This document shows, piece by piece, positions 23,370-34,720 of a stretch of 64,000 nt of DNA. The DNA comes from Strongylocentrotus droebachiensis (Eukaryota > Echinodermata > Echinoidea > Camarodonta > Strongylocentrotidae): contig JAVYIG010006565.1 of NCBI GenBank assembly GCA_035222895.1, positions 51,722-115,721 on the forward strand, written 5' to 3'. The notes under the pieces were generated by a model. That model saw nothing but the letters and a program-made list of their open reading frames with translations, ran no database searches and was not told where the DNA came from. The translations under genes were made by a program, and so were the position numbers. How positions within the stretch are numbered: position 1 is the stretch's first letter; the number at the start of each line of letters is the position of its first letter.

Positions 23370-23600
23370 TTTGTCCGCGTAATGGCGCTTGCATATTATG
23401 AAGCGTCATTTCGCTTGCGTTATTGCCTGCGCCATTTAAGAAGGGAATCATTTGCATGCGCAAGTAACAGAACCCAACGTTTGTTAGGTTAAGTTTGCAT
23501 TCATTATTTTCCGCCAATTTTCATCGTCAAATGGCGCGTCAGAGACCGTGTCAGTCGCTGATGCAATCCTACGTCAGCAAATTAACGACTCCTGTGGTAC
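23370..23600. promoter_or_regulatory. Candidate cis-regulatory island with octamer motif
   Basis: A complex, CpG-containing, stop-rich stretch that differs from its AT-rich flanks. It contains a perfect POU octamer ATTTGCAT (23450-23457) embedded in TTTGCATGCGCAA, GCATATTATGAA, and two ACGTCAG/GCGTCAG boxes. A regulatory function is inferred from motifs only. Confidence 0.22.
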
Positions 23601-23744
23601 AGTCATTATATTCCTTAATTTATCATTATAAACTACAATTGAGTCTTTGAGTAAATCAACCCTGTTTCTTATCCAACCCACACGCTGAGTAAAAGCCTAC
23701 AATGCAAATTAAGTACAAGCGAAATATGCACATAATCATATGTT

Positions 23745-23945
23745 GGTGGTGGTGGTTATTTTACCTGACTGCTAAGAAAGCATAAATGCTTGTAAGTATT
23801 AGCAACCAGACGGCTGACAGCTTTAGGCCCTTTCCGAGGGACCTGGAAATGAGGATTAATGCCTTACCAAAGGGCACTAGCGCATCGACTTGGTTTCAAA
23901 CCGGATTACGAGACCACTGCTCTACCGGCTGAGCTATCGCACCTC
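23745..23945 (-). repeat. tRNA-derived SINE, family A
   Basis: Near full-length minus-strand copy. The head reads GTGCGATAGCTCAGCCGGTA (box A), then a box-B region with GGTTTGAAACC. The body has CCCTTTGGTAAGGCATTAATCC, and the tail CTTTCTTAGCAGTCAGGTAA. It is closely similar to 43845-44041. Confidence 0.85.
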
Positions 23946-24524
23946 ATATGAACAATTAACTGAGTTGTAATACATAATTTAAAGGTGGATTGATGTCTGT
24001 TCAATTAAACTTTTGGGCATAAAATACCTGTAGTTTCTTGACCCTTAAGAATTGTCTCTCGACTCTGGTACAATTAATTTACGTTAATGACTTCCTTCAT
24101 AATATTTGACGTGGAGTATAGGCAAAATATATCATTGAGAGACTTACGGGAAAAAACATTAGTTAACAATAAGTATATTTAGCTTAAGTTTTATGAAATT
24201 GCGTAATTTTTAATTTATAACCTTTTTTTTTTCAAGGTAACAATTTGTCAATATGATTACCGGATATGAGCGTTATTGAATAGGTTTCTTTCTTTTTTCT
24301 ATAAGATTGTCTGACAAATGTCTGTATGGTTCAAATTATGTCGAATTGGATTTTACAAATCACTTAATAACAAAGCCGGTATGACTGATCGGAGTAGACA
24401 ATAATAATTATTTTTTTATTATTAAATCCTTCAGAGAGTCTCATTCATTAAATACAGGAAATTATGGTTTATTGAACAATGTAACGAAATCGCTCGACTT
24501 CGAGCGCGTGCTCTCTGTCTCCCT
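23946..24524. other. AT-rich spacer
   Basis: No supported feature. Confidence 0.4.
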
Positions 24525-24537
24525 CGCTCTACATATC

Positions 24538-24568
<31 letters not shown>

Positions 24569-24791
24569 CCTTTACTCTCCATGTCTTTCTCCATCTCTCT
24601 CCCTATCTCTTCTACTCTCTCTCTCTCTTTTTCTCTCCATCTCTCTCTCTCTCTTTCTTTCTCCATCTCTCTATCCCTCTCTGTCTCTCTCTGTCTATCT
24701 ATATTTTCCCTCCATTATCTCTGTCAATTTCTCTCCCTTTCCCGTGCGTGTGTATGTGTGTGTCTCTCTATCTCTACCCCCCCCCCCCCCT
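24525..24791. repeat. (CT)n-rich block
   Basis: Long CT-dominated tract ending in a C-run. The overlapping 137- and 89-codon frames are Ser/Leu repeats without gene character. Confidence 0.95.
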
Positions 24792-25859
24792 CTTTTACTC
24801 ACTTTCTTCTCAGATTCTATTCTTCAGTGACCCAGCTAATAATTATATAAAATCACGAATGGGCATTCAAACTATGGTTCACTGAGAGCAAGTACGGCGT
24901 TATAATACATATTAAACGCCCTTCTAATTCTCAAACTCCTCTTCAAAATAGCATAAAGGAACAGAGAGCACAACCTTCCGCAAGCAAGCGCGTGTTTCGA
25001 ATTAGTCACCAACAATACAATGTTTAGAGTACCGAAGACTAACTGATTTTGGATGAAAGTAGAATTCCAAGTTCTAGCTTCAATAAAGGTAAATGCGTGG
25101 TGTAAAACCAATTCAACCTTTGCAGTAGTCATTTTCCCCATATTTTTCGTCTTTACAGTACTAGGTGAAAATTCGAAGACGTCTTTTGAATTGTTCCTGC
25201 AAGTAATTTGAATGGAATTGAATAGCATTTTTTCCTGTACGGTACATTCTTAATTGTATGATTTCATCCGCATCCACCTAAACATAAGGCCAACTCAATG
25301 TTTGACATTTTGGAACCTATCTTCTGTCGAAAACAGATTATGTTTAAGCAAAATATTCGAATGAGCTTATGACAGTTCATTAAAGTTCTGCCTGCATTTT
25401 TTCTCTCGTTTGAAGTTAGCCCACTGTCCCATGTATTAATCACTTTCGCAATTATAATCATGTCCACTTCATGCCAGTAGCTAATGAGAGTACCTAATTA
25501 TACATATTAAAGAAATGATAATTAATCTCCAAACTGTGCTAATGAGTTGTACATTGTACACCCCCATCGGTATAAACCTTCTTCCATTTTCTCCTTCTTT
25601 TTTCTTTTTCTTTAAATGTAATCATGCCTTGCAAAGGCGTTCAATTAATCTAATAGTAATGTCTTGAATTAATTAGGGGATAAGGCTCGATCGTTGAATA
25701 GCCATTAAAACGACAGTCGCAATTGAGAGATCTAAATTACAAATGGCAGCGGTATATTGTATTGATGTTTTCATTAAACATGGATAATGATGATCAAGGA
25801 TTTATATCCCATCGGTGATGGGATTACAATTGGGATAGTATTAAAAAGAGAACGTTTAG
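24792..25859. other. Spacer with minus-strand open frame
   Basis: A 118-codon minus-strand frame (25228-24872) includes an acceptor-like TTACTTGCAG and a donor-like ACT|GTAAAG that would bound a 43-base segment. No domain is recognised. The plus-strand portion 25610-25760 is non-repetitive with homeodomain-type cores. Confidence 0.25.
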
Positions 25860-25951
25860 AGAGATCAAGAGAAAAGGGATGGAGAGCGTGACTAGATAGG
25901 GTGATAGGGATAAGAGAAACAGAAATGAGAGAGAGAAGGGTAAAGCAAAGG

Positions 25952-25982
<31 letters not shown>

Positions 25983-26240
25983 GAGAGAAGTAAATAGAGT
26001 GAACGAAAGATATACAGAGAGCGAGATATAAAGAGAGGGAAAGATAGATAGACAAACATGTTTTGCGTGAAACAGAAACAGGAATCCAATAATAAAATCA
26101 GGCATAAAGAAAAAGGAGAGAAGCCAGGGACAGAGAAGACGTATTTTGTTTACTGTCTCTGAGACATAGAGAGAAAGAAAGAAACAGAGACAGAGACAGA
26201 GAGGAAGAGAGTGTAGGAGAAGGAAAGAGGGGTAAGAGAA
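25860..26240. repeat. (GA)n-rich purine block
   Basis: GA-dominated region with a pure core at about 25955-25987. The associated minus-strand frames are repeat translations. Confidence 0.9.
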
Positions 26241-26457
26241 CTCTACGCATGAAATGTAGCTTTTAAAGAAAACTTGCTATAACTGGTAATTTCAATCTCC
26301 GTAATGTCAAACTTTAAGAGATGTGACAACATTCTTACATTGCTTTATGATCTAAGCCCTTTTGCATGATTTTGCCACATTTATTTGTTAAATGAAGTGC
26401 CCAAACAATGATATACTCTGACATCTAACATTGATGCATAACTATATTTTTTATTAG

Positions 26458-26536
26458 GATGGCGACTTTAGCAATCGGCGAAAAAATATTGGGTGCGCAA
26501 TTTGCAAAAAATGACAGAAAAGGAGACAAACCGAAA
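26458..26536 (+). CDS. Candidate start-codon exon of an uncharacterised gene
   Basis: All parts of a first coding exon are present. A branch-point-like CATCTAAC is followed by a T-rich tract and ATTAG (acceptor AG at 26456-26457). The ATG comes one base after the junction, and the frame is open for 26 codons. The last codon is followed by the donor CCGAAA|GTAAGA. The encoded N-terminus starts MATLAIGEKILGAQF and turns strongly basic (KNDRKGDKPK), and it leaves in phase 0. The composition is protein-like and the exon is surrounded by stop-rich AT sequence. The terminal exon at 27787 on the same strand is the likely partner, but its best frame needs a different phase unless a further exon intervenes or an internal AG is used. 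I do not recognise the protein. An untranslated upstream exon must exist but was not located. Confidence 0.5.
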
Positions 26537-27786
26537 GTAAGATATAGAAGGAAAAAATTAAGAAACAATTTAATTCTGTTGCTATAGTTTCTGAGTGGTT
26601 TTTCTTGTTTTTTAACAACAAATTTACAAGTGGGTCGTTGCCTTCCCTGTTAACGTCTACTTCAGTTTTTTTTTGGAAAATGCAGTATCTTCCATTGTTA
26701 GTTATTACTATAATGTGATATTGATTACTGGAAGTGCTTGTTTGAATAGATAAATTTCATAACCGCGCTTCGACAAAAATCATAAATGAATAAATAAAAA
26801 GGTTGGAGTACCTATGCAGGAGGACGTGACACTGTTATGCTTTGGCCTGCTTCTCGGCTGAGGGTTAAAAACTTTCGGGTTCTTCTAAATGACGAAGAAT
26901 CAATACTGAAAGAGGAGGAAACAGGAATTTCAGTTCGGTTTCTTGTGAAATATGCGATGTGTAACAAATTATACATATAGCAGAGAATAGTCAAATGGAT
27001 CTGGTCGGTTGTATAGATATTTCCCTTGTTCACACGCAATATATTAAACAAAAACTTGCGACATCGTAGAATTGTAATGCATGGAGACATGTTTCATATG
27101 AAATAATGTAACTGATTGCTTGTATTTTGGCTGATTTTTCAATTTCTGGGAAAAAATTCCTTTCCTTATTCACATGTGTGTTAGCTAATTTAATTAGCTA
27201 ACATCAAATGTTGTTTCATTTCCATGAATGCAGTTATTTTCCCCTGCTTGCAATATATCCTATATTATTGAAACAGTGCAGATTTATCATTAAAAGTGGG
27301 AAAGAGCAAATTGTGTAATGTTAAGCCATCACATGTCAGATAACCAAGTCACAATCAATTTGAATAGCGAGAAATATATATATATATATATATATATTGA
27401 TGTGTTAATCTACACACTTGATGAAGAAATCGTGTTTAGAGTATTGCCAATTACAGTATTCATACCTATTTGAAAGGATCTAATTCGTGTTAAGTCGCCA
27501 ACCTCTGGGAACGGAGCGAACAATCACTCTACTTAGGAGAGCTTATATCTTAGAAATCTTGAATAGGGGGAAACTTTGAATATGAACCATCCCTCTTGGT
27601 ATAGGCCTATACGTAAAACTGACAATGTATTGTGAATTCGTGGAGATCAACTCGCAAAATAAAAAGAATGTGAGATTTCGAATGAAGCTCGAAGGAGAGA
27701 CAAGTCTTTATTGAGTTCCTTCCTGATTGACGATGAGTAACATTCCTAACGTGAATGGTGCTATTTCATTTTGTCTCCTCTGATAG
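26537..27786 (+). other. Presumed intron of the 26.5-28.0 kb gene
   Basis: Starts with GTAAGATA and ends CTAAC…TTTCATTTTGTCTCCTCTGATAG. It contains a (TA)n microsatellite (27373-27397) and a near-perfect 23-bp palindrome, GTTAGCTAAT/ATTAGCTAAC around TTA, at 27180-27202. A 60-codon plus-strand open stretch at about 26802-26980 (…KNFRVLLNDEES…) and a 93-codon minus-strand frame over the same bases are both possible but lack good splice sites in a compatible phase. Confidence 0.35.
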
Positions 27787-27955
27787 ATGCAATTTGACAT
27801 CAACAAAGAAAGAGGGAGAGACTCAAAGACTACTTCGGAAGTTAGCTTACTGTGACGTTACTAATTCACCTGACATTGAAAGCAATCAACAACCGACTGC
27901 AGCTCCAATGGTGAGAAAACGTGTAAAAGAATTGATTAAAATTACGGAAGCATAG
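27787..27955 (+). CDS. Candidate terminal exon with stop and poly(A) signal
   Basis: The acceptor is strong: branch-point-like TTCCTAACGTG about 37 bases upstream, then a pyrimidine tract CATTTTGTCTCCTCTGATAG. One frame, entered after two bases of a codon, is open for 55 codons to TAG (27953-27955). It is hydrophilic and helix-like, with QRLLRKLAYCDVTNSPDIES in the middle and the C-terminus MVRKRVKELIKITEA. AATAAA follows at 27993-27998, giving a short 3' UTR. An internal AG (…AACAAAG|AAAGAG) would join the exon at 26458 in phase. The first AG joined directly would give only about 22 more codons. The family is unknown; the combination of acceptor, open frame and poly(A) signal makes chance less likely than for other frames here. 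Confidence 0.5.
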
Positions 27956-27992
27956 CTTGCATTTATATTGCTCTGATTTGCAATTGTAATGT

Positions 27993-27998
27993 AATAAA
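27993..27998 (+). terminator. Polyadenylation signal AATAAA
   Basis: Canonical hexamer 38 bases after the stop codon of the candidate terminal exon at 27787-27955. Confidence 0.5.
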
Positions 27999-28128
27999 GC
28001 TTTAATTCAGATCCACAAACCGAAACAAGACGAATAATATAGCGCGACATGGCACAAAGTTCGACACGTTAATTTGGGAGACTTGTCACTCTTGTAAGAG
28101 TGTGAAGGACAACGGTGATCCTGTTAAA

Positions 28129-28316
28129 GCCGCGTTCAGATATAAAACCGCGGCGGTTATTTTATCGTGACGTAAAATGTAATACGCTTCACATGTCTGT
28201 ATTTTATAACACAGAGCTCATTCATTAAATTACTACCCGTGATTGTTGTTTTTTTTTATTTTTTAAACGGTGCGTTTCATTTTTGCGGCGGTTTACCGCG
28301 TCATACTGAACGAACT
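28129..28316 (-). mobile_element. MITE of the GCTCGTTCAG family, copy A
   Basis: The left end (GCCGCGTTCAGATATAAAAC) and right end (…CGTCATACTGAACGAAC) are inverted relatives. The interior carries TGTAATACGCTTC, whose reverse complement occurs in copy B at 31865-32045. Three related copies in 10 kb define the family. Confidence 0.75.
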
Positions 28317-29957
28317 TCAAGTCTTCGGTAGGCGGTTGGTCGGACGAAAAACAACCTCGTTGACGCTTTTGCTGCCATGTTTGGGTTGTATACCAGCTGT
28401 CTCATTGGTTTCGGTTACACTGCTTATGCACCTGTGTGAATAGAATCCCAGTTTTTAGGTTGAAATTCTCAGTAGCTGCTTAATGCTTATATAATCAATA
28501 TATTGGCGAATTTAAATAAACGATGCATGAAACAAGATGTTAGGATATAAGTGTTTTAAAATCGCTATCTCGCCATCTTTCTTTTTCTCCCCCCCCCCAC
28601 ACACACACACTGTGTCTGACTCTCCCATCCACTTCTGTATAAACTTGCCCACCATGTACAACTGAATGAAGTAATAAGTATCTCATTACCCTTATACCCC
28701 CTCCCCCAAGCAACAAATAAACACCAGCACGGGTGACATTTTGTAAAGCTTTATGAAAAGGGAAAATTCTGATTAGAAAAACAAGATCCATGATTAACTT
28801 TACCAAGTTAAAACTATACCACCAGACCACTTTGTGTTTCAGGGGTCATTATATACCCGTACAACCAAGTAAATGGCAGCTTAAATGTGACAAAAAAACT
28901 GATAACATTCTTACGAAAACTTCAACACAATCTTGCACTTTTTTGTAGCAACATCAATTGTTTTACTCTATAGTTTTCTACTTCACACGATTTCTTAATT
29001 TTTTCTAATGCCAATCTAGGAAAAAATGATACATTTCATGCGCTTGAAATGAAAATGGCTGTGACGTCTTTCTGATAGCCGCCTCTATAGTATGGTTTGA
29101 TGGCCACTGCCTTTTCGACAAGTGCGTGCTGTGTTTCTTTCCCGCCAATAATTATAATGATTAATTGTTTCATAGAGCTATTAGTATGATAACTGCTCTT
29201 AGCTGATTGGATCTGACGGATTATTTATAACCGCCATCCTGTAATGCAGACACGACATCATTATCTGTTTTGTTATATCTCTTTATAACATTATTCCATG
29301 TTTTATCTCTCCATTATCATAGCTTAATTAGTCTTTTTTGTTGCCATTAACATAAATGTGTACCTATTATGGTGTCAGTATCTCCGGAGGTTTGTCAGTC
29401 GCCCCCTCCCCCCTCCCATCTTTCTTCAGTCTGTGTTTATGGCGTCAACTGTTATTACCTTTTCCGTCTGAATCAATCTAACTATCTATTCGATCTTAAT
29501 CGTCATTCTAAGTTAAGACTATTCCCTTTCTACTGCTCATGCTACTGTCGCACTTTTCGCTAAATAAACAAGATAGTTTCATGATATTAGTCAGATCGTT
29601 TTGCACAAGCGTATTTTGCCAATTCATGTTACATAAGAGTAGAAAGTGTACTTGTGTTTTTTTTAAATTTCAATTCCCTCAAGTGTAAATTGGTAGACAT
29701 ATGTTTGACTGCGATTTGGGAGTCAATATCATCGATCAGTACTGTTTATTCTATTGTTTTAACTCAGCCGAGATATTGGTGGATTCATTCGACCTAATTC
29801 CGTTCACACTACATGCTGTGGTCATTATTGTGATATCTTTTCGTTGTGGGTGTGAAAAAGAGAGAGAGAGAAAGAGAAAGAAAAAAACATACCGCGGCGT
29901 TTATTTGTTCTGATAAATAGTCATTTTCTCGTGCGTGCGAGTGTGTGTGCGTGTGTG

Positions 29958-29992
<35 letters not shown>

Positions 29993-30246
29993 AGAAAAAA
30001 TATGATATACATATTTATGAATGTATGTATGTATGAATGTTTGTTTGGCGTCCGTTTTCGACAAAGCGATATTAGCCATTTTTTCTTTGATATACCATCG
30101 ATTCATTTTCAATCTCGTCGTTGTGCCCTTGAATATTTAGTTGATGGTCTAAAACGAGACTGATAGAAAAACCAAATCTAACTTTCCTAGAACACTGGGT
30201 GGATTTAAACAACCGTTTTCCGAACCCGTTGCACACAATGCGTCAA
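28317..30246. other. Spacer with microsatellites
   Basis: Contains a C-run plus (CA)n at about 28590-28610. A (GA)n patch at 29860-29885 and a (GT)n/(GA)n compound repeat at 29936-29995 follow. Open frames here are short or repeat-derived. Confidence 0.45.
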
Positions 30247-30382
30247 TAGGGACTTTTAGATTTGCACGTCGACATAGTGGACTGCTACGTGTGACGTCAT
30301 TTTAAGGCATGTGACGCCAGCACGTAAAGGGACGTCACACATAGCAGTCCACTATGTCGACGTGCAAATCTAAAGGTCCCTA
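30247..30382. mobile_element. Palindromic MITE, copy 2
   Basis: A nearly perfect palindrome. The left arm starts GGGACTTTTAGATTTGCACG and the right arm mirrors it for about 50 bases with two mismatches. The loop is a GTGACG/CACG-rich core. TA flanks both ends. It matches the copy at 10941-11056 and gives the better consensus. Confidence 0.9.
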
Positions 30383-30795
30383 TTCACTGACGTAAGACTG
30401 CGTCAACGACTTGCGCTGTTTGTGGCGCTCCATGTGGGAGTGACGCAGTACCAAACAAAATTATGTCAGTACAAGTGAACAGTGAGAACGACCCGATATA
30501 ATGGCACATGCGACTATTGCCTTTATGGAGTTCATTAACAAAAGGTGAAAACGCAAACATAATGATGCTTCATGTGCAATGAGCCAATATAGTTCACCTT
30601 TGATATCGGCATGGCGCCCCAGTCAACAACCCATGAATGACATCCCCTTCGATGATATCTTATCCATCCACGTCCCACCGAGTTTAAATACAGAGGGAAC
30701 TCCATAGCTCAAGTACCTCGAATATCGACCAACAATCAGTTTCGTGGGTCGATTTCTAAGAAAGACACGCTCAGACTGGTTTTTTATTTCTTCCT

Positions 30796-31130
30796 CCTGG
30801 CATTGCAGTTCTAGAATTCCCCCCTTTTAAGACCTTTCCATGCCAGTTACAATATTTCATCCTTTCAGAGCGAATTACTATTAACGATATCTAAGAAATT
30901 GACACATTGCCTAATGCTGTCGCGCAAATATTTTAAGACCTTTTCACGCTCGTTATTTATTCCACCTGGCATTGTAGTTCTAGAATTACCCCCTTTTGAG
31001 AGCTTTTTATGCCAGTTAAACAATTTCATTCTTACAGAGCGAATTATTAATCTAAGAAATCAACACATTGCCTCATGTTGTCGCGTACATATTCTTTTAA
31101 TCGCAGTAAATGACTTACATGCCTGTTACA
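30796..31130 (+). repeat. Tandem duplication, 169-bp unit
   Basis: CCTGGCATTGxAGTTCTAGA at 30796 and 30965 begins two units. They share CCCCCTTTT, ATGCCAGTTA, CAGAGCGAATTA and CACATTGCCTxATG in order. Confidence 0.85.
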
Positions 31131-31338
31131 TTTCCATCTCGAGTTCGATGCACGTCCTTTGATTAGCTAAAGTGTCGCAAAATATCGACCAATAATTCAT
31201 GCAGCCTATCCAATTCCGAAATTGGAAGCGTTCATTGCCCCGCTGATAGACAAACATTGTTGAGCATAGCCCCTCGAGAGTAAACAATGGTTGTTTGCAA
31301 TAACTTCATCGTTCTGTATTACCTGAACTTTCTTGCAG

Positions 31339-31545
31339 GTGATGCGAAATAAGAATATGCTTTCTCTTTGGTTAGAAAAATGTCAACCTTTTCAAAATGG
31401 TAATTTTTCAAATTTATTTGAGGGATTTGGTTATCTTTTGGCAGTAGTGACTCAACGGGAAAATGGGAGGGGCATGTCAAACAAATTGCTTTTTCCAAAT
31501 GAATATAAAATTAACGCTGCAACTGTTTTTTTTTGTTGTTGCTGA
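31339..31545 (+). other. Weak exon-like segment
   Basis: Preceded by a good acceptor (TACCTGAACTTTCTTGCAG) and open for 69 codons, reading VMRNKNMLSLWLEKCQPF at the start. A possible donor AATG|GTAATT lies 55 bases in. No partner exon or known domain. Confidence 0.25.
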
Positions 31546-31864
31546 TCCCCCTTCCCATTTCAAAATGCTGGATACACCGTTGGCTTTTGTAATTACATTA
31601 TCACAAATTATGCTCTTGCTCGATAATCGATAATCAGTATCCCATTTTGGCGGTAAAAAGTTAGCGCGAAAGGCAAAATCCTTTCCACATCTCCCACTAA
31701 TTGAGTGTCTGCCAATTTGATAGCACCGCCCCTGGTTATCCCCAGCATGCTCGCCAAGCAAATATTTATTAGATCACCTCGCCCTAAAAGAGAGCGGCAA
31801 AATGCAGTCGTTGTGCTTTGTGCTAATGCAGTGCATGCACTCTCTTTTTAAAAACTTTTGTTTA

Positions 31865-32045
31865 AGGGCTCGTTCAAATATGCCGCGGTAAACCGACACA
31901 AAAATAAAATCGCCGCGGTTTTTCTGCGGATACTCAATGGACTCTGTGTAGTAAGGTACACAAATTTGAAGCGTATTACACTGTACGTCATAATAACAAA
32001 TATTAAAAAACGCCGTGATTTTGCCACGTTTTTTCTGAACGAGCC
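31865..32045 (+). mobile_element. MITE of the GCTCGTTCAG family, copy B
   Basis: Starts GGCTCGTTCAAATATGCCGC and ends TTTTCTGAACGAGCC, good 10-bp outer inverted repeats with weaker inner pairing. The interior has GAAGCGTATTACACTGTACG, the reverse of copy A, and an ACTCTGTGTA block shared with copy C. Confidence 0.8.
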
Positions 32046-32976
32046 TGAAATGAACAATTAATAAGAATGCGATACGCGCTGATCTATTACAATTTTATTG
32101 TGAAACATCATAGACGTTCAACTGATTGGCGAGATCAAGTAAATCCAACTTAATGGGGTTATTTATGCAGCGTGTCATCGCCCCCACATTCAAACTCCTA
32201 CGGCGCCCCTTAATTCGCCGAGAAACAAAAAATAACGAGTTATGGGGTTGATAATCATTTTGTGTGATTACAGCTTCGTCCTAGGGGCGAATTTGAGAAG
32301 GAGCCGATCTAGAGCTAATGAATTTTTTGAAAGCGATTATCGTTCATGGTGTGGATAGTGAGGTAAAAAGGGCGGTATAACGAGATGGTGAAAATTACTC
32401 CACGAATTGCCGGCCAGTCGTCTGCGAAAAGTTCATTGACTGCAAGGGAGAGATTTGTCTCAATTTTTCGAACCCACTTAACTTTCTACTTCTGAATGTA
32501 TTTTCCTCTATTCTAGTTGTTGAAATGGAAATAAATTACAGGTATTTCTCCTTCCAATTTGTTATGACCGTGTAATCGAGAATGAAGTAAATCGTTTGTC
32601 AATATGGCCTTAGAGGACCATATAGTTCAAAATACGGTATCTCATTTTAGATGGAATCATAAATCGTCCGCACTTTGCTTACCGTTAGGAATTTTATGAC
32701 TGAAAAATCACGACCACACTGGTCACTGTCGCAATTGGACGTTTATCAAGTGCACAACTGACAATGTCCGAAAGCTGATGTAGACCTAACGTTTTGGATG
32801 TACTTTTTTCGGAGAATAACAGACTGACTTTCTTCATCCAGTCATTAATATCCGACACATGCTTGGGCGGCACTTGCTCTGGGCTTTACTTCGTCAAAGG
32901 ATATGGGGTTATATGATTACTCGTACACGAATGAAGTTTTGCAAATATTGAAAATATTTTTTTTCCTTGCTAACCT
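32046..32976. other. Spacer, partly complex sequence
   Basis: The portion 32150-32480 is non-repetitive with mixed CpG and homeodomain-type cores and no open frame. No gene supported. Confidence 0.35.
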
Positions 32977-33084
32977 CAGGGGGTCGTTTCACAAAACTTT
33001 CCTAAGTACAAGTTCACCGGCATCACATTGAATCCCGTTTTAATGTTAATTGTTTTCATGACAGTTTCGTGAAACGCTGCCCTG
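32977..33084. mobile_element. Short hAT-like MITE, 108 bp
   Basis: Left end CAGGGGGTCGTTTCACAAAA; the right end read inverted is CAGGGCAGCGTTTCACGAAA. The CAGGG termini fit hAT ends. The 8-bp flanks (GCTAACCT and ATTACTTT) agree at only half of the positions, so the target duplication is eroded. Confidence 0.6.
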
Positions 33085-33263
33085 ATTACTTTCATTAGAC
33101 TTTCAGAGTCGTTATATACCAACAATTACTTGTCGACCAATGGTAAATAATATATGTATTAACCGATCCTCATATATAGGTCTTTGATTCCCACTGTCGC
33201 TGTACTTTTGTGCATTTCTGATGAAACACTGGTTGTTCATATCCCGTCATCTTTTGCCAAACC

Positions 33264-33269
33264 TTTATT
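33264..33269 (-). terminator. Polyadenylation signal (minus strand AATAAA)
   Basis: TTTATT on the plus strand, AATAAA in the sense of the candidate gene, about 83 bases beyond the stop codon at 33352-33354. Confidence 0.4.
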
Positions 33270-33351
33270 CGGTTCTGACTGCGTGTATAGTCATCTCTTT
33301 GTCACATGGATAACTCAGTCACGAAGCGAAACCGACTCCCAAACCGAACCA

Positions 33352-33565
33352 TTAATGTCTTGAGCATTCATCGTAATTTTCGCTCGGCTTGGTGTTGGTT
33401 TCGTCACGTGACAAGCCTTTGATAAGCTTTGAAAGCCACACTAACATACTAGGGTAATCGAGTAAGCTATCTTGATTTACAACATCTCCCAATGAAATGA
33501 GGGGATAGCAGCCTGGCGCCATCTTCAGAGACGTGATATCACGTGATACCAACATCATACAATTT
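33352..33565 (-). CDS. Candidate terminal exon, uncharacterised protein
   Basis: On the minus strand an uninterrupted T/A-rich tract ending TTTTTTATAG places the acceptor at 33567-33566. Entered after two bases of a codon, the frame is open for 70 codons to TAA. It contains MAPGCYPLISLGDVVNQDS and DYPSMLVWLSKLIKGLS, followed by a polar tail ending ENYDECSRH. AATAAA follows about 83 bases later. The composition is balanced and helix-forming, unlike the repeat-derived frames elsewhere. It is the natural 3' end for the minus-strand promoter and exons at 34.7-36.9 kb. No family is recognised. Confidence 0.4.
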
Positions 33566-34720
33566 CTATAAAAAATATAAAAAATAAAGTAACGCTTCAG
33601 TGAAAGAGTGAGTTGCAAACTAGCCAAGTCGATGCACGACTTATCCACTCTCGTTAGAAGTGTTGCATTTCGCTATGGATGTCATTACTTTCGTGAATTC
33701 GTATAATTTAGGACTGCATCGACATGTCTTGCCCTAGCATTTATTTCAATCATTCTTTAATTTTCATGAAGTACATATCCCATTTAGATTCCAATCATTT
33801 CAGTATAGTCATATTCATGTTAGATATACAACCAAATTGTACGTATATGTGTATATCAAAACATATAGGCCTTTACGTTTCATTCATGAAGTAATGGCAT
33901 TGCAGATGAGAGATTGATGCTTATGAGTAGTGATTGCCTTATAAGACGTTAACTACTTATGTTGCTATGTTTAAACAAGCATTTGTGGAACCCAGACATT
34001 GCTTGAGGTTTTGTTTTATGCCAATATTTTAAGATTCAAAAGTACATTTTTTAAACATCCAAGAGTTCATAGAAAATGTTATAGGCATCGAGATTACACG
34101 AGAAAACACGGTGAACTAATATTCTTTTTAAATAATGACAGTTTTGGGGTCGCTCTGAAGCGCTTACTGGCCCTTTAACTGTTAGAGATAATAAACGCAT
34201 ATTGTGTATGCTTTTTCCTACGTAACATGTAAGCACTTTCAATGAACATATTCATGTATTTTACAGCATTCAGATATGGATGTAGGAAATAATAAATTAT
34301 CGATACCGTCTTTGGGGCATGTAATATAGAATATAACATGCCCTTCTAAGTTAAGAAAAAATTAAAAGGGCAAAACATGTGAATCATATATTGTGAGGTA
34401 TATTGATGTTGGATTATTTTCACTGAGATTTACGTAAACATCAGGCGTATTAGAATTCAATTTATTATTTACATTATTTTGTACCATTAGTATGAAATAG
34501 TAAATAAATTAATCTGAATCTAAATCTGACAAATGTTTACACATAATTGTATATAAATATAAAATGACTTTTTTTTAGTACTCATTATTTCAGTTTGATC
34601 ACAAATCATTGAAACTGTCCATTCGTAAATGATTATTATTATGACATACTTCATATCTTTCTTATGGCATTAAAAATAACTTCATCAACATTGAAAACAA
34701 TCGCACGGACTTTCGAAATA

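Noticed and set aside
24472-24885. 137-codon plus-strand open frame
   Set aside because: Translation of a (CT)n block; no gene signals.
25774-26105. Minus-strand open frames of about 90 codons
   Set aside because: Translation of a GA-rich block.
26812-27090. 93-codon minus-strand frame and the overlapping plus-strand frame inside the presumed intron
   Set aside because: Neither has good splice sites in a phase compatible with the flanking exons.
27180-27202. Terminator-like palindrome as a transcription terminator
   Set aside because: Such palindromes are not transcription terminators for eukaryotic RNA polymerase II; reported only as a palindrome within an intron.
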